A stretch of 64,000 nucleotides of DNA from Lewinellaceae bacterium. GTDB taxonomy: Bacteria > Bacteroidota > Bacteroidia > Chitinophagales > Saprospiraceae. Position 1 is the stretch's first letter; every line of letters starts with the position of its first letter. Of the stretch, positions 17,456 to 25,303 are shown one piece after another. The stretch lies in NCBI GenBank assembly GCA_020636435.1, contig JACJXX010000002.1, forward strand, positions 2,790,001 through 2,854,000. The letters run 5' to 3'. The notes under the pieces were generated by a model. The model was given only the letters and a program-made list of their open reading frames with translations. It ran no database searches and was not told the origin of the DNA. The position numbers were made by a program, and so were the translations under genes.

Positions 17456-18442
17456 TTATGCTTTCATGTACAATACCTCCTTCGCCGCCTTCAAGATCTT
17501 CGCTTTATCCGGAAGCCACGCATCGACCAGAGTTGGGGCATAAGGCGTCGAAGTATCGGCCGAGTTGACCCGTGTTACCGGGGCGTCGAGGTAATCGAAG
17601 GCGTATTTCTGTATGCCGTAGGCTACTTCTGAAGAAACGCCTGCCAGCGGCCAGGACTCATCGATGACAACCAGGCGGTTGGTTTTCTTTACCGAATTGA
17701 CGATGGTTTGGTAATCCAGAGGGCGGATGGTGCGCAGGTCGATCACCTCGGCCTGGATGCCCTCTTTAGCCAGTTCGTCGGCAGCTTCCAGGGTCGGGTA
17801 CATCATTTTATTGTAGGAAACCAGGGTAATGTCCGAGCCTTCCCGGCGGACGGCAGCTACTCCGATGGGCACCAGGTACTCCCCTTCCGGCACTTCGTCT
17901 TCAAAGCCGTACAACAATTCGGACTCCATCATGCAGATCGGATCGTCATCGCGGATAGCGGATTTGAGCAGGCCTTTGGCGTCCGCAGGGTCCACGCAGG
18001 AGATCACCTTTAGTCCGGGCACGTTGGCCAGCCAGCTCTCAAATGTCTGGGAGTGTTGCTGCGCCAGCTGGCCGGCGCTGCCCGACGGGCCGCGGAACAC
18101 GATGGGGCACCGGAAGGCGCCGGCAGATTGCGAGAGGGTTTTCGCGGCATTGTTAACGATCTGGTCGAAAGCCAGCACCGCAAAGTTCCAGGTCATAAAT
18201 TCTACGATGGGGCGCAGGCCGTTCATGGCGGCGCCGACCCCGATGCCGGCAAAGCCGAGCTCGGCTATGGGAGTGTCGATCACGCGGCGGGCGCCGAATT
18301 CCTCGAGCATCCCTTTGCTAACCTTGTAGGCGCCGTCGTATTCAGCTACCTCCTCCCCCATCAGGAACACGTTGTCGTCGCGGCGCATTTCTTCGACCAT
18401 GGCTTCCCGTAGTGCCTCTCTGAGAGCTATTTTCCTTGCCAT
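17456..18442 (-). CDS. pdhB: Pyruvate dehydrogenase E1 component, beta subunit
   Basis: 328 residues, the normal length of E1-beta. Opening MARKIALREALREAMVEEM, then the conserved FLMGEEVAEYDGAYKVSKG, DTPIAELGFAGIGVGAAM, PIVFRGPSGSAG and QHSQTFESW segments of the transketolase pyrimidine-binding domain (about 1-180). The C-terminal transketolase domain holds VIDLRTIRPLDYQTI. With an E1-alpha subunit (not in the window) it decarboxylates pyruvate using thiamine diphosphate and passes the acetyl group to the E2 lipoyl domain. A TauE-like permease follows in the same direction with almost no spacing. A near-consensus promoter lies just upstream. Confidence 0.96.
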   Translation of the reverse strand: MARKIALREALREAMVEEMRRDDNVFLMGEEVAEYDGAYKVSKGMLEEFGARRVIDTPIAELGFAGIGVGAAMNGLRPIVEFMTWNFAVLAFDQIVNNAAKTLSQSAGAFRCPIVFRGPSGSAGQLAQQHSQTFESWLANVPGLKVISCVDPADAKGLLKSAIRDDDPICMMESELLYGFEDEVPEGEYLVPIGVAAVRREGSDITLVSYNKMMYPTLEAADELAKEGIQAEVIDLRTIRPLDYQTIVNSVKKTNRLVVIDESWPLAGVSSEVAYGIQKYAFDYLDAPVTRVNSADTSTPYAPTLVDAWLPDKAKILKAAKEVLYMKA

Positions 18443-18480
18443 TTTTTATGTTTTAGTTTAGTTAGTTTTTCTCTTCAGTG

Positions 18481-18510
18481 CAAAAATAGTAAAAGTATAG
18501 GGTATAACAA
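18481..18510 (-). promoter_or_regulatory. Promoter of pdhB (Bacteroidota consensus)
   Basis: On the minus strand TTG (18508-18510), exactly 19 bp of spacer, then TATTTTTG (18481-18488) match the TTTG/TAnnTTTG consensus of Bacteroidota primary sigma factor. It lies about 40 bp upstream of the pdhB start codon. Confidence 0.75.
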
Positions 18511-18595
18511 GCCTGAGCTTTTCTTGTTTGAAGTCAACTTTTTCCCGTTCGGCAGTATTCTAATACATAAAGTGGCGAGTTAGCGGCACTTTTCC

Positions 18596-18603
18596 TATTT
18601 TTG
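18596..18603 (+). promoter_or_regulatory. Minus-7 promoter element for the lipoprotein-ytxJ transcript
   Basis: TATTTTTG fits the TAnnTTTG minus-7 consensus about 80 bp upstream of the small lipoprotein start. The minus-33 region is weaker (GTTAG). The divergent pdhB promoter lies about 100 bp to the left. Confidence 0.45.
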
Positions 18604-18681
18604 CACTGCAACATATAATAAGCCGGATTTTAGGTTCGTTTCAAGAATCGGTAAGGACATATCCGAAAAAAGTACTTTAAG

Positions 18682-18843
18682 ATGAAAAACAAAAACCTCA
18701 GAAAGATTGCTGCTGTCGCGGCCTTCTTAGCAATGGCAAGCATTTTCTCTTCCTGCAACCGGGGTTATGGTTGCCCGAATAATTTTTCCATGAACGATCA
18801 ATTGGTCGGGGTTGTTACTACGGTAATCAACTTCCTTCGGTAA
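18682..18843 (+). CDS. Small lipoprotein, 53 residues
   Basis: The frame starts MKNKNLRKIAAVAAFLAM and has a lipobox SIFSSC at about residues 20-25, so the mature lipoprotein would have only ~29 residues (CNRGYGCPNN and onward). Its stop TAA is immediately followed by the ATG of ytxJ, a junction that strongly suggests translational coupling. Charged N-region, hydrophobic core and lipobox support a real gene despite its length. Function unknown. Confidence 0.7.
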   Translation: MKNKNLRKIAAVAAFLAMASIFSSCNRGYGCPNNFSMNDQLVGVVTTVINFLR

Positions 18844-19203
18844 ATGGATAAAATCGAATGGTTGCCCCTAACGGCAACGAACCAGATAAATGAAATCGTA
18901 GAACATTCCAGTTCTACACCTTGCATTATCTATAAGCACAGCACGCGCTGCTCGCTCAGTTCTCTTGCCCGGCACCGCCTGGAAAGAGCCTGGATGTTCG
19001 ACAAGCATGTTGTGCTTCCTTATTTTCTGGACCTGATTGCCGACCGCGAGGTTTCTAACCTTGTCGAGCAGCGCTTTGGGGTCAAGCACCAATCTCCGCA
19101 GCTACTTCTCATAAAGGATGGGCAGTGCGTATACCACGCATCCCACCTCGATATCAACGCCCGCAGCCTACAGCCGTACTTTGGCCGTGCGGAGCAGGCT
19201 TGA
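18844..19203 (+). CDS. ytxJ: Bacillithiol-system redox protein YtxJ
   Basis: 119 residues with the DUF2847/YtxJ thioredoxin-like fold. The single active cysteine is in STPCIIYKHSTRCSLSS (TRCS, Cys36), followed by a cis-proline segment HQSPQLLLIKDG and the C-terminal VYHASHLDI. Family members are monothiol bacilliredoxins thought to remove bacillithiol from protein mixed disulfides. It starts one base after the stop of the small lipoprotein gene. mnmD follows 38 bp downstream, probably in the same transcript. Confidence 0.9.
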   Translation: MDKIEWLPLTATNQINEIVEHSSSTPCIIYKHSTRCSLSSLARHRLERAWMFDKHVVLPYFLDLIADREVSNLVEQRFGVKHQSPQLLLIKDGQCVYHASHLDINARSLQPYFGRAEQA

Positions 19204-19241
19204 TAACTGGCGAATTAACGAAAACGGCGCCGCCCACAGCC

Positions 19242-19919
19242 ATGAGTAAAATTTTCGAAACCCAGGATGGCTCCCATTCCATTTATTCCGAATCTTATGG
19301 AGTAAGTTACCATTCGAAGTACGGCGCCATTAAGGAATCCATGCACGTCTTTATCCAGGCGGGCTTGTTTTACCGCATTCCCGGCGCCGAACAATTGTCT
19401 GTTCTGGATATCGGTTTCGGGACCGGGCTCAATGCTCTTCTAACTTTGGTGGAAGCCGGCAAACGGCAGTTGCCTGTCTATTACGAAGCCATAGAAGCCT
19501 ATCCCATATCGGTAGAGGAAGCCGCTCAATTGAACTACCCGGTTCTCCTCGACAGCAACCTCTCTGATATCTTTCTGCAAATGCACGAAATGCCGTGGGG
19601 AGAATCCCGCCAGATTACGCCCTATTTCTCTTTTTGTAAAAAGCAAAGCCGGTTTGAAAGCCTTGGGTATGCGGAGGCCTTTGATGTGGTCTACTTCGAC
19701 GCGTTTGCTCCCAATGCCCAACCGGAACTATGGGAAGAAGATATATTGAAAAAAATGTATGATGCGCTAAAGGAAAAAGGGGTACTCACTACCTACTGTG
19801 CAAAAGGGGTAGTCAAGCGCTGTTTGAAGAGGTTGGGTTTTGCCGTGGAATCTCTAAAAGGCCCTCCCGGCAAGCGGGAAATGACGCGGGCTGTGAAGCT
19901 GCTGCCTGTAGCCGGTTGA
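19242..19919 (+). CDS. mnmD: tRNA (5-methylaminomethyl-2-thiouridine) methyltransferase MnmD
   Basis: 225 residues starting MSKIFETQDGSHSIYSES, the standard MnmD opening. The SAM-binding motif is LDIGFGTGLNALLTL. Further conserved segments are VVYFDAFAPNAQPELWEEDI and TYCAKGVVKRCLK. It catalyses the last methylation in mnm5s2U34 formation in tRNA. The FAD oxidase domain of MnmC is absent, as is usual for stand-alone MnmD in Bacteroidota. An upstream ATG at 19125 would overlap ytxJ heavily, so 19242 is chosen. Confidence 0.93.
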   Translation: MSKIFETQDGSHSIYSESYGVSYHSKYGAIKESMHVFIQAGLFYRIPGAEQLSVLDIGFGTGLNALLTLVEAGKRQLPVYYEAIEAYPISVEEAAQLNYPVLLDSNLSDIFLQMHEMPWGESRQITPYFSFCKKQSRFESLGYAEAFDVVYFDAFAPNAQPELWEEDILKKMYDALKEKGVLTTYCAKGVVKRCLKRLGFAVESLKGPPGKREMTRAVKLLPVAG

Positions 19920-19932
19920 TCCCGGGCACCCT

Positions 19933-20484
19933 TCAGTCTCCGTTGTCTTTCTTCGGCTTTATAATGTTGACCTTGCCATCGTCCCCGTACAATTCTCTGG
20001 ATTTTTTGTTGTAGGCCAAAGCGGCTTCTTCGGCGGAATCGAACATTCCGATATGGACGGATTTCCGGTCCACAGAGATCACTGCCCGGTACCGGTTGTT
20101 CTCTTTGTACACGCCGGTATACCCTACCTTGCTGCTGGTTTTGCGCTTTCGGCTGGCCACGGAACGAGAGCGGTAAACCAGGTTCTCCAGCCGGCAGTCC
20201 AGTTTGTTCCCATTTTTAGCCCCCACCAGGTTTTTGCCTCTGGACCGGGTTTCCAAAAGAAATTTCTCCGCAACCAGTTTGTGCAAATAGATGGTCTCTG
20301 TTTTATAACCTCCATCTGCCTTTTTCCAGGTCTTTTGGAAAACAGCGCACCCGCTGGAATGCTGGCGGAGGTTATGGATAAAATCCACCTTTACCAGGTA
20401 CGGGTCGGTCGTAAGGTATTCATAGACCTGGTCGTCTAACAAAACGCTTTCGTCTACATTTTTTAGTTTGACTTTATATAGCAC
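19933..20484 (-). CDS. AP2 DNA-binding/HNH-like protein
   Basis: 183 residues. A middle segment, YLHKLVAEKFLL then NLVGAKNGNKLDCRLENLVY, has the H...N...N spacing of HNH homing endonucleases that carry AP2 domains. The C-terminal GYTGVYKENNRYRAVI then IGMFDSAEEAALAYNKKS is a clear AP2/ERF DNA-binding domain. Such proteins are usually homing or phage-derived nucleases, and some act as regulators. The canonical first His-Asn pair is imperfect, so nuclease activity is uncertain. It is convergent with mnmD, 13 bp away. Confidence 0.8.
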   Translation of the reverse strand: MLYKVKLKNVDESVLLDDQVYEYLTTDPYLVKVDFIHNLRQHSSGCAVFQKTWKKADGGYKTETIYLHKLVAEKFLLETRSRGKNLVGAKNGNKLDCRLENLVYRSRSVASRKRKTSSKVGYTGVYKENNRYRAVISVDRKSVHIGMFDSAEEAALAYNKKSRELYGDDGKVNIIKPKKDNGD

Positions 20485-20644
20485 GCTTTTGGGTTTTAGT
20501 TATTAATATTTTGACCTTTTTAGAGTTAAGGAAATTATCTTTTGAAGAGAGGCTGACAAGTTTCACCTTTATAAGGTACTGGGTGGAATCACCCGAAATT
20601 TAATGATTTTTGAAAAGAATAAAAAGCCTCGCGTAATGTTTTTG

Positions 20645-20675
20645 TTGAACAAGCTTCGAAGCAATAATATTTTTG
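20645..20675 (+). promoter_or_regulatory. ribD promoter (Bacteroidota consensus)
   Basis: TTG (20645-20647), exactly 20 bp, then TATTTTTG (20668-20675) fit the consensus closely. The resulting transcript would have a leader of about 110 nt before the ribD ATG, including the hairpin at 20720-20751. The rest of the gap 20485-20793 shows nothing else. Confidence 0.65.
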
Positions 20676-20719
20676 GTTTTTTCGCCATTTCGCTTAAAAA
20701 ATAAGAAGGAAATTTTTTA

Positions 20720-20751
20720 CTTCGCCAGGCCGGGAGTCCCCTGGTGCGAAG
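20720..20751 (+). promoter_or_regulatory. Hairpin in the ribD leader
   Basis: CTTCGCCAGG (20720-20729) pairs with CCTGGTGCGAAG (20740-20751) with a two-base bulge. It does not contain the conserved FMN riboswitch core, so it is not called a riboswitch. It may be an attenuator or stability element. Confidence 0.35.
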
Positions 20752-20793
20752 ATTTTAGCACGTTTAACTGCATTCAAATAAAAAGATCGCAAG

Positions 20794-21861
20794 ATGGGCC
20801 AGCCTCAACAGGAACTTTTCATGCAGCGGTGCTTCGACCTGGCGAGGTTGGGCGCCGGGAAAACTGCCCCTAACCCTATGGTCGGGGCGGTACTGGTCCA
20901 TGATGGAAGGATCATTGGCGAAGGATACCATCAGGCCTACGGGCAGGCCCACGCCGAGGTAAATGCCATAAACAGCGTTCTTCCTGCCGATACTCCCCTT
21001 ATACCCTTTTCTACCCTTTATGTTTCACTGGAGCCTTGCGATATTCAGGGCAAAACGCCCCCCTGCACCCGCCTGATCCTTGAACGGAAAATCCCAAGAG
21101 TTGTCTTGTCGTATATCGACCATACCCCGGGAGTCGACGGGGCAGGCATCGAACGGTTGCGCAGGGCCGGCGTAGAAGTGGAAGTCGGAATGCTTGGACG
21201 GGAAGGCCAGGCCCTGAGTTTGCCCAGAAATACTTTTGTGCAGGAGCGCCGGCCGTATGTGATCCTGAAATTTGCCCAGGCAAAAAATGGGGTCTTTGCC
21301 CCGCCCGACAACCGGCAGTTGTGGCTGAGCAATGAGTATTCTAAAAGGCTGGCCCACAAATGGCGCAGCGAGGTGGACGCCATACTGGTAGGCGCCAATA
21401 CTGCCCTCGCTGACAACCCCCGGCTCACCAACCGGTACTACTACGGCCCGTCTCCCCGGCGGATTGTCCTCGACCGGCAGAACACCCTCCCAAAATCCCT
21501 GGCCCTTTTCGACGGGCAGGCGCCCACCCTCGTATTTACAGAAAATCCGGCCGCTCGAGAACCAGAGGGCAACATCGATTGCCACTATCTTTCCTTTGAT
21601 GAACACCTGGTGAAACAGTTGCTCCAAAAACTTGCCAGCCTCGATATTGCCACCCTCATGGTCGAAGGCGGCATCAAGGTGATACAACTTTTTATTCGAG
21701 CCGGCCTGTGGGATGAGGCCAGGGTGTTGCTCGCCGGCAAATATGTGCCACAAGGGCGTATGGCGCCTCTGCTTCCGGGGCCCCCTCTAAAAACCTATTC
21801 ATTGAGAGAAGATGAGGCCCTGTTTTTTCGCAACCCTTTACAATCGTTAAACTTACATTAA
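20794..21861 (+). CDS. ribD: Bifunctional riboflavin biosynthesis protein RibD
   Basis: 355 residues, usual length. The N-terminal cytidine-deaminase-like half (1-145) has APNPMVGAVLV, the zinc ligand and catalytic pair H53AE, and LEPCDIQGKTPPCT (Cys82, Cys91). The C-terminal reductase half has RPYVILKFAQ, AILVGANTALADNPRLTNR and LMVEGGIKVIQLF. It deaminates the pyrimidine 2,5-diamino-6-ribosylamino-4-pyrimidinone 5-phosphate and reduces its ribosyl chain with NADPH in riboflavin synthesis. No other rib genes are adjacent. Confidence 0.95.
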   Translation: MGQPQQELFMQRCFDLARLGAGKTAPNPMVGAVLVHDGRIIGEGYHQAYGQAHAEVNAINSVLPADTPLIPFSTLYVSLEPCDIQGKTPPCTRLILERKIPRVVLSYIDHTPGVDGAGIERLRRAGVEVEVGMLGREGQALSLPRNTFVQERRPYVILKFAQAKNGVFAPPDNRQLWLSNEYSKRLAHKWRSEVDAILVGANTALADNPRLTNRYYYGPSPRRIVLDRQNTLPKSLALFDGQAPTLVFTENPAAREPEGNIDCHYLSFDEHLVKQLLQKLASLDIATLMVEGGIKVIQLFIRAGLWDEARVLLAGKYVPQGRMAPLLPGPPLKTYSLREDEALFFRNPLQSLNLH

Positions 21862-22004
21862 AATGCCCGGCGAGGACCATAAGCCACTTTTATATTTTGT
21901 TTGTTTGTTGTTGCTTTAATCCTTTTTCGACATATAAAGCAGCCAAACTGATAGCCGTTTTTTCAAAGGTTCACTTTTTAGAAAAAAGAAAAACAATAAT
22001 AGGA

Positions 22005-22574
22005 ATGAAAAGGATCAGTGTTATTCTCACCGTGTTGCTGGCATGGAGCGCCCTTTCATTCACACCGGTTCAACAAACACAAAAGCTACTCCGGCAAGAC
22101 AACGAAGAGGGCGTAAAATGGCTGAGTTGGGAAGAGGCAATGGCTCTTTCCCAGACAGAAAAGAAAAAAATCTTGCTGAATGTGTACACCGACTGGTGTG
22201 GATGGTGCAAGCGAATGGATAAGGCTACTTTTGAGGAGCCAAACATTGCTCGCTATATTAATGACAATTTCTATCCGGTGAAATTCGATGCAGAGCAGCG
22301 GAATGAACTGGAGTACAAAGGAAAAACCTATAAATACGTCAAAAACGGGCAGCGGGGTTACCACGAACTTGCCGCAGAACTGCTAAAAGGAAGGTTGAGC
22401 TTTCCAACGGTAGTGTTTCTGGATGAACATGCGAACGTCATCCAATCTATCGTCGGATACAAATCTCCTCAGCAATTTGAGCGCATCGCCACCTACTTCG
22501 CCGGAGGGCATTATAAAAAGACGCCCTGGTCTACTTATCAGGCCACGTACCGGCCGGTGTTGGTAAGTGATTAG
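22005..22574 (+). CDS. Secreted thioredoxin-like protein
   Basis: 189 residues from the ATG at 22005, chosen because MKRISVILTVLLAWSALSF is a signal peptide; the longer frame from 21897 adds an unlikely leader. The thioredoxin fold carries the active site DWCGWCKR (Cys65, Cys68), preceded by LLNVYT, with cis-proline in RLSFPTVVFLDE. It resembles the DUF255/thioredoxin_7 group that handles disulfides in the envelope. It stands between ribD (same strand) and the convergent HerA-like gene. Confidence 0.88.
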   Translation: MKRISVILTVLLAWSALSFTPVQQTQKLLRQDNEEGVKWLSWEEAMALSQTEKKKILLNVYTDWCGWCKRMDKATFEEPNIARYINDNFYPVKFDAEQRNELEYKGKTYKYVKNGQRGYHELAAELLKGRLSFPTVVFLDEHANVIQSIVGYKSPQQFERIATYFAGGHYKKTPWSTYQATYRPVLVSD

Positions 22575-22590
22575 GGGGCGTTAGCCCTAG

Positions 22591-22652
22591 GTAGTTGTTT
22601 GTTATGCGGCTCTCGTGCTCTGCGAGAAAATTGTCGACTATCAACAAAAAAC
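22591..22652. repeat. Short palindromic element
   Basis: A central hairpin TCTCGtgctctgCGAGA (22611-22627) lies between weakly inverted flanks (GTTGTTTGTT and AACAAAAAAC). TGCTCTGCG and GTCGACTATC are shared with the centre of the palindrome at 29748-29861, so the two are probably related. Confidence 0.45.
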
Positions 22653-22700
22653 AAGGATGCCGTTCGCTGCCATCCTGTTCCATCAATCATGAGGTTCCCA

Positions 22701-22741
22701 GATCTGCGCAAACCCGGCTCAATCCGCGTCATCCGCGTTCC
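22701..22741. repeat. Dispersed GGATGACGC-type repeat, copy
   Basis: On the minus strand it reads GGAACGCGGATGACGCGG then ATTGAGCCGGGTTTGCGC, matching the copies at 59281 and 28476. It lies directly downstream of the HerA-like gene stop. Confidence 0.7.
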
Positions 22742-22747
22742 ATTCAA

Positions 22748-24304
22748 CTACCTTCGCCTGCGGCTGGAACTGCTGATCCCCAGAACCCCCAACAATCCCC
22801 GGGTGAGCTCTCTAGCCACCGTGCGCGCCACCTGCCGGGTAGTGGGGTTGGCAATAATTTTTTCTATCGCGGTTTTCTCTTGCCGGCTGGAAGTGCTGCG
22901 GGCGCGTTGCCGCTGCTCGCGCATTTCTTCCTGGATGGTGTCATCCTGAGCTGCTTCCAGTTTTTTATTGAGGATCTCATAGGCGCTCTCCCGGTCGATC
23001 TCCTCGTTGTATTTATCGATGATATCCGACTTGCGAATGATGCCGTCGATCTCCTTTTCAGTCAACACGTCCATTCGGGATTCCGGGGCTCTCAGCAAAG
23101 TATGGGCCAGCGGCGTGGGTATCCCTTTTTCATTGAGCGCCGTTACCAGTGCTTCGCCGATGCCGAGTTCCGTAACGACCTGAGCGACGTCGTAAAATTC
23201 GGAAATGGGGTAGTTTTGAGCCGCCAGTTTGATGGCCTTGCGGTCTTTGGCGGTAAAGGCGCGCAGGGCGTGCTGGATTTTAAGCCCTAACTGGCCCAAT
23301 ACGTCGTCGGGAATGTCCGCAGGGTTTTGAGTGACAAAGAACAACCCTACCCCTTTGGAACGGATCAGCTTGACGATGACCTCGATCTGGTCCATCAACG
23401 CATCGGAAGCTTCTTCAAAAACGAGGTGCGCCTCGTCGATGAAAATGACCAGCTTGGGTTTTTCCAGGTCGCCCTCTTCCGGGAAGTTGGAATAGATTTC
23501 CGCCAGCATCTGCAACATAAAAGTAGAGAACAGTTTGGGACGGCCCTGGATATCGGTCAGCCGGAGTACGGAGACAATCCCCCTACCCTCTTTGTCCGTG
23601 CGCAACAGGTCATCCACGTCGAAGGAGCGCTCTCCAAAGAAACGGCTGGCATCCTGCTGTTCCAATTCGATGATTTTCCGCATGATGGTGCCCACCGATG
23701 CGGTGGAAATCCGGCCGTAGGCCTTCTCCGCCTCTTCTTTGCCTTCGTTGGTAATGTATTGCAGGGTTTGCTTGAAGTCCGCCAGGTCGAGGAGCGGCAG
23801 CTTGCGGTCGTCGCAATATTTGAAGACGACGGCTACTATTCCCGCCTGAGTATCATTAAGCCCCATTATTTTAGAAAACAATACCGGGCCGAATTCCAGG
23901 ACAGTGGCTCTCAGGCGGGCGCCGGGTTCATCGGAGAGCGTCAGGAACTCCACCGGGCTGGCGCCGGGTTCAAAAGGAATGCCGATGCGGGAGTGGCGTT
24001 CGTCAATCTTGGGGTGCCCGCCGCTCGGCACTGCGATGCCGCTGAGGTCGCCCTTGACGTCCATCAGCAAAGAAGGGACGCCCTGGCGGGAAAGCTGCTC
24101 GGCCAGGATTTGCAGGGTCTTCGTTTTTCCCGACCCGGTGGCGCCGGCAATGAGCCCATGGCGGTTCATCGTCCTCAAAGGAATCTTTACCAGCGTATTC
24201 GTTTGGCATTCGCCATCCAGCATGGCTCCTCCCAGGATGATAAAGCGCCCTTTGAAGTTGTACCCCTCGTTTATCTCTGCCGTGAATTGTTCTTGCTTAG
24301 ACAT
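22748..24304 (-). CDS. HerA-like ATPase (DUF853 family)
   Basis: 518 residues. Walker A GATGSGKT (54-61) follows MNRHGLIAGATGSGK. Walker B is LVIFIDEAHLVF (about 285), then the sensor-like FVTQNPADIPDDVLGQLG. This is the DUF853/HerA C-terminal helicase-like family, found as cytoplasmic ring ATPases; the biological role is poorly defined. The tail GVLGISSSSRRRR is basic. It follows the NUC1 nuclease gene by only five bases and the radical SAM gene lies just before that, so the three are probably co-transcribed. Confidence 0.9.
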   Translation of the reverse strand: MSKQEQFTAEINEGYNFKGRFIILGGAMLDGECQTNTLVKIPLRTMNRHGLIAGATGSGKTKTLQILAEQLSRQGVPSLLMDVKGDLSGIAVPSGGHPKIDERHSRIGIPFEPGASPVEFLTLSDEPGARLRATVLEFGPVLFSKIMGLNDTQAGIVAVVFKYCDDRKLPLLDLADFKQTLQYITNEGKEEAEKAYGRISTASVGTIMRKIIELEQQDASRFFGERSFDVDDLLRTDKEGRGIVSVLRLTDIQGRPKLFSTFMLQMLAEIYSNFPEEGDLEKPKLVIFIDEAHLVFEEASDALMDQIEVIVKLIRSKGVGLFFVTQNPADIPDDVLGQLGLKIQHALRAFTAKDRKAIKLAAQNYPISEFYDVAQVVTELGIGEALVTALNEKGIPTPLAHTLLRAPESRMDVLTEKEIDGIIRKSDIIDKYNEEIDRESAYEILNKKLEAAQDDTIQEEMREQRQRARSTSSRQEKTAIEKIIANPTTRQVARTVARELTRGLLGVLGISSSSRRRR

Positions 24305-24309
24305 ATTGG

Positions 24310-25221
24310 TTATTGGTTATTCCACTTTTCTATTCTCTCCTGAAATTTGGATTTGCTGAACTCCCACAAGTCGAGGTTGAGGTTGCCTTCTACTTCTTCT
24401 TCCACTTTGGCGGGCAGCAGCTTTCCAAAAAAATCCAGTCCGGTCACTTCTTCTACCCGGTCGATGCTGACGGCAAATTTATACAGCGGCTCAAAGCTAA
24501 CCTCGTTGGGTATGAGAAAGCCGATGCCCTTGACCTGAGGCTCCTCGGCATCGAGCAGCACTTTGAAATAGGCAGCCGGGACCGACACTTCGTTGTCGCC
24601 GATCGTGCCTTTGGGCTTTAGCGCCAGCACCGGGCCGGTTACCACGTAGAGTTCGCCGTTGGCTTTGGCCCAGGAGCGGGCAAGCTCTTCGAGTTCTCGC
24701 CAGATGCCCTTGTTGAAGTTGCCGGCCTGGGGGCTGATGTTGCTCATCAAGAAGGTTTCATCGATCGCCTGTTCGCTGAACGCCCGGTCGGCTGCCGGCA
24801 CCAGATGGCCCCGGTTGTAGCCGGAACGGCGGTAATCGTCGGGCGTAGCCGACCCCGTCTTCACCTCGGGGTCGGGCCGGAAGTTGTCGGCCCGGTCTAC
24901 CCAGGGCTGTTTGAGCTCGTCGCCGGCAAGGCGGTAGGCGACCCATTCGGCCTGCTCGTGTTGTTCGGAATAAGACAGGGTGTAGTACCGGTGGTAAATG
25001 ACCTCTCCCGAACCGGATTCGGGAAGGTAGTTAATGCTTTCTACCCTAACTGTAGCAGCAGGTTCTTCCGATTCGGGATAGGAAGCGGCGCTGTTGCCGG
25101 TAAATTTATTGAACAGAATAAACAATCCGCCGATGATGGCGCTGAAAAGGCCCACTCTTACAATCATGCCGCCGGAACTGCTCTTGCCTTTGCTTTCGTG
25201 ATTCATCCTGAATTTTGCCAT
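24310..25221 (-). CDS. Membrane-anchored DNA/RNA non-specific endonuclease (NUC1 family)
   Basis: About 303 residues from ATG 25219-25221 (MAKFRMNHESKGKS); an upstream ATG at 25302 would add an unlikely leader. One transmembrane helix (VGLFSAIIGGLFILF) follows a basic stretch, so the nuclease domain probably faces the periplasm. The catalytic motif GYNRGHLVPAADRAF (about residue 135; RGH core, His general base) and the later MSNISPQAGNFNKGIWRELE with its metal-binding Asn match Serratia nuclease relatives. It cleaves DNA and RNA with little sequence preference. It is tightly linked to the downstream HerA-like gene. Confidence 0.92.
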   Translation of the reverse strand: MAKFRMNHESKGKSSSGGMIVRVGLFSAIIGGLFILFNKFTGNSAASYPESEEPAATVRVESINYLPESGSGEVIYHRYYTLSYSEQHEQAEWVAYRLAGDELKQPWVDRADNFRPDPEVKTGSATPDDYRRSGYNRGHLVPAADRAFSEQAIDETFLMSNISPQAGNFNKGIWRELEELARSWAKANGELYVVTGPVLALKPKGTIGDNEVSVPAAYFKVLLDAEEPQVKGIGFLIPNEVSFEPLYKFAVSIDRVEEVTGLDFFGKLLPAKVEEEVEGNLNLDLWEFSKSKFQERIEKWNNQ

Positions 25222-25303
25222 GCAGAAGGATTTGTTTGGATTGCGCAAAAATAGTAAAAAGTTGCGGGACAGGAGGGAAGAGAACGGAAGGAATAAATCC
25301 ATC

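Noticed and set aside
20720..20751. FMN riboswitch upstream of ribD
   Set aside because: The conserved FMN-binding core segments are absent; only a simple hairpin is seen.
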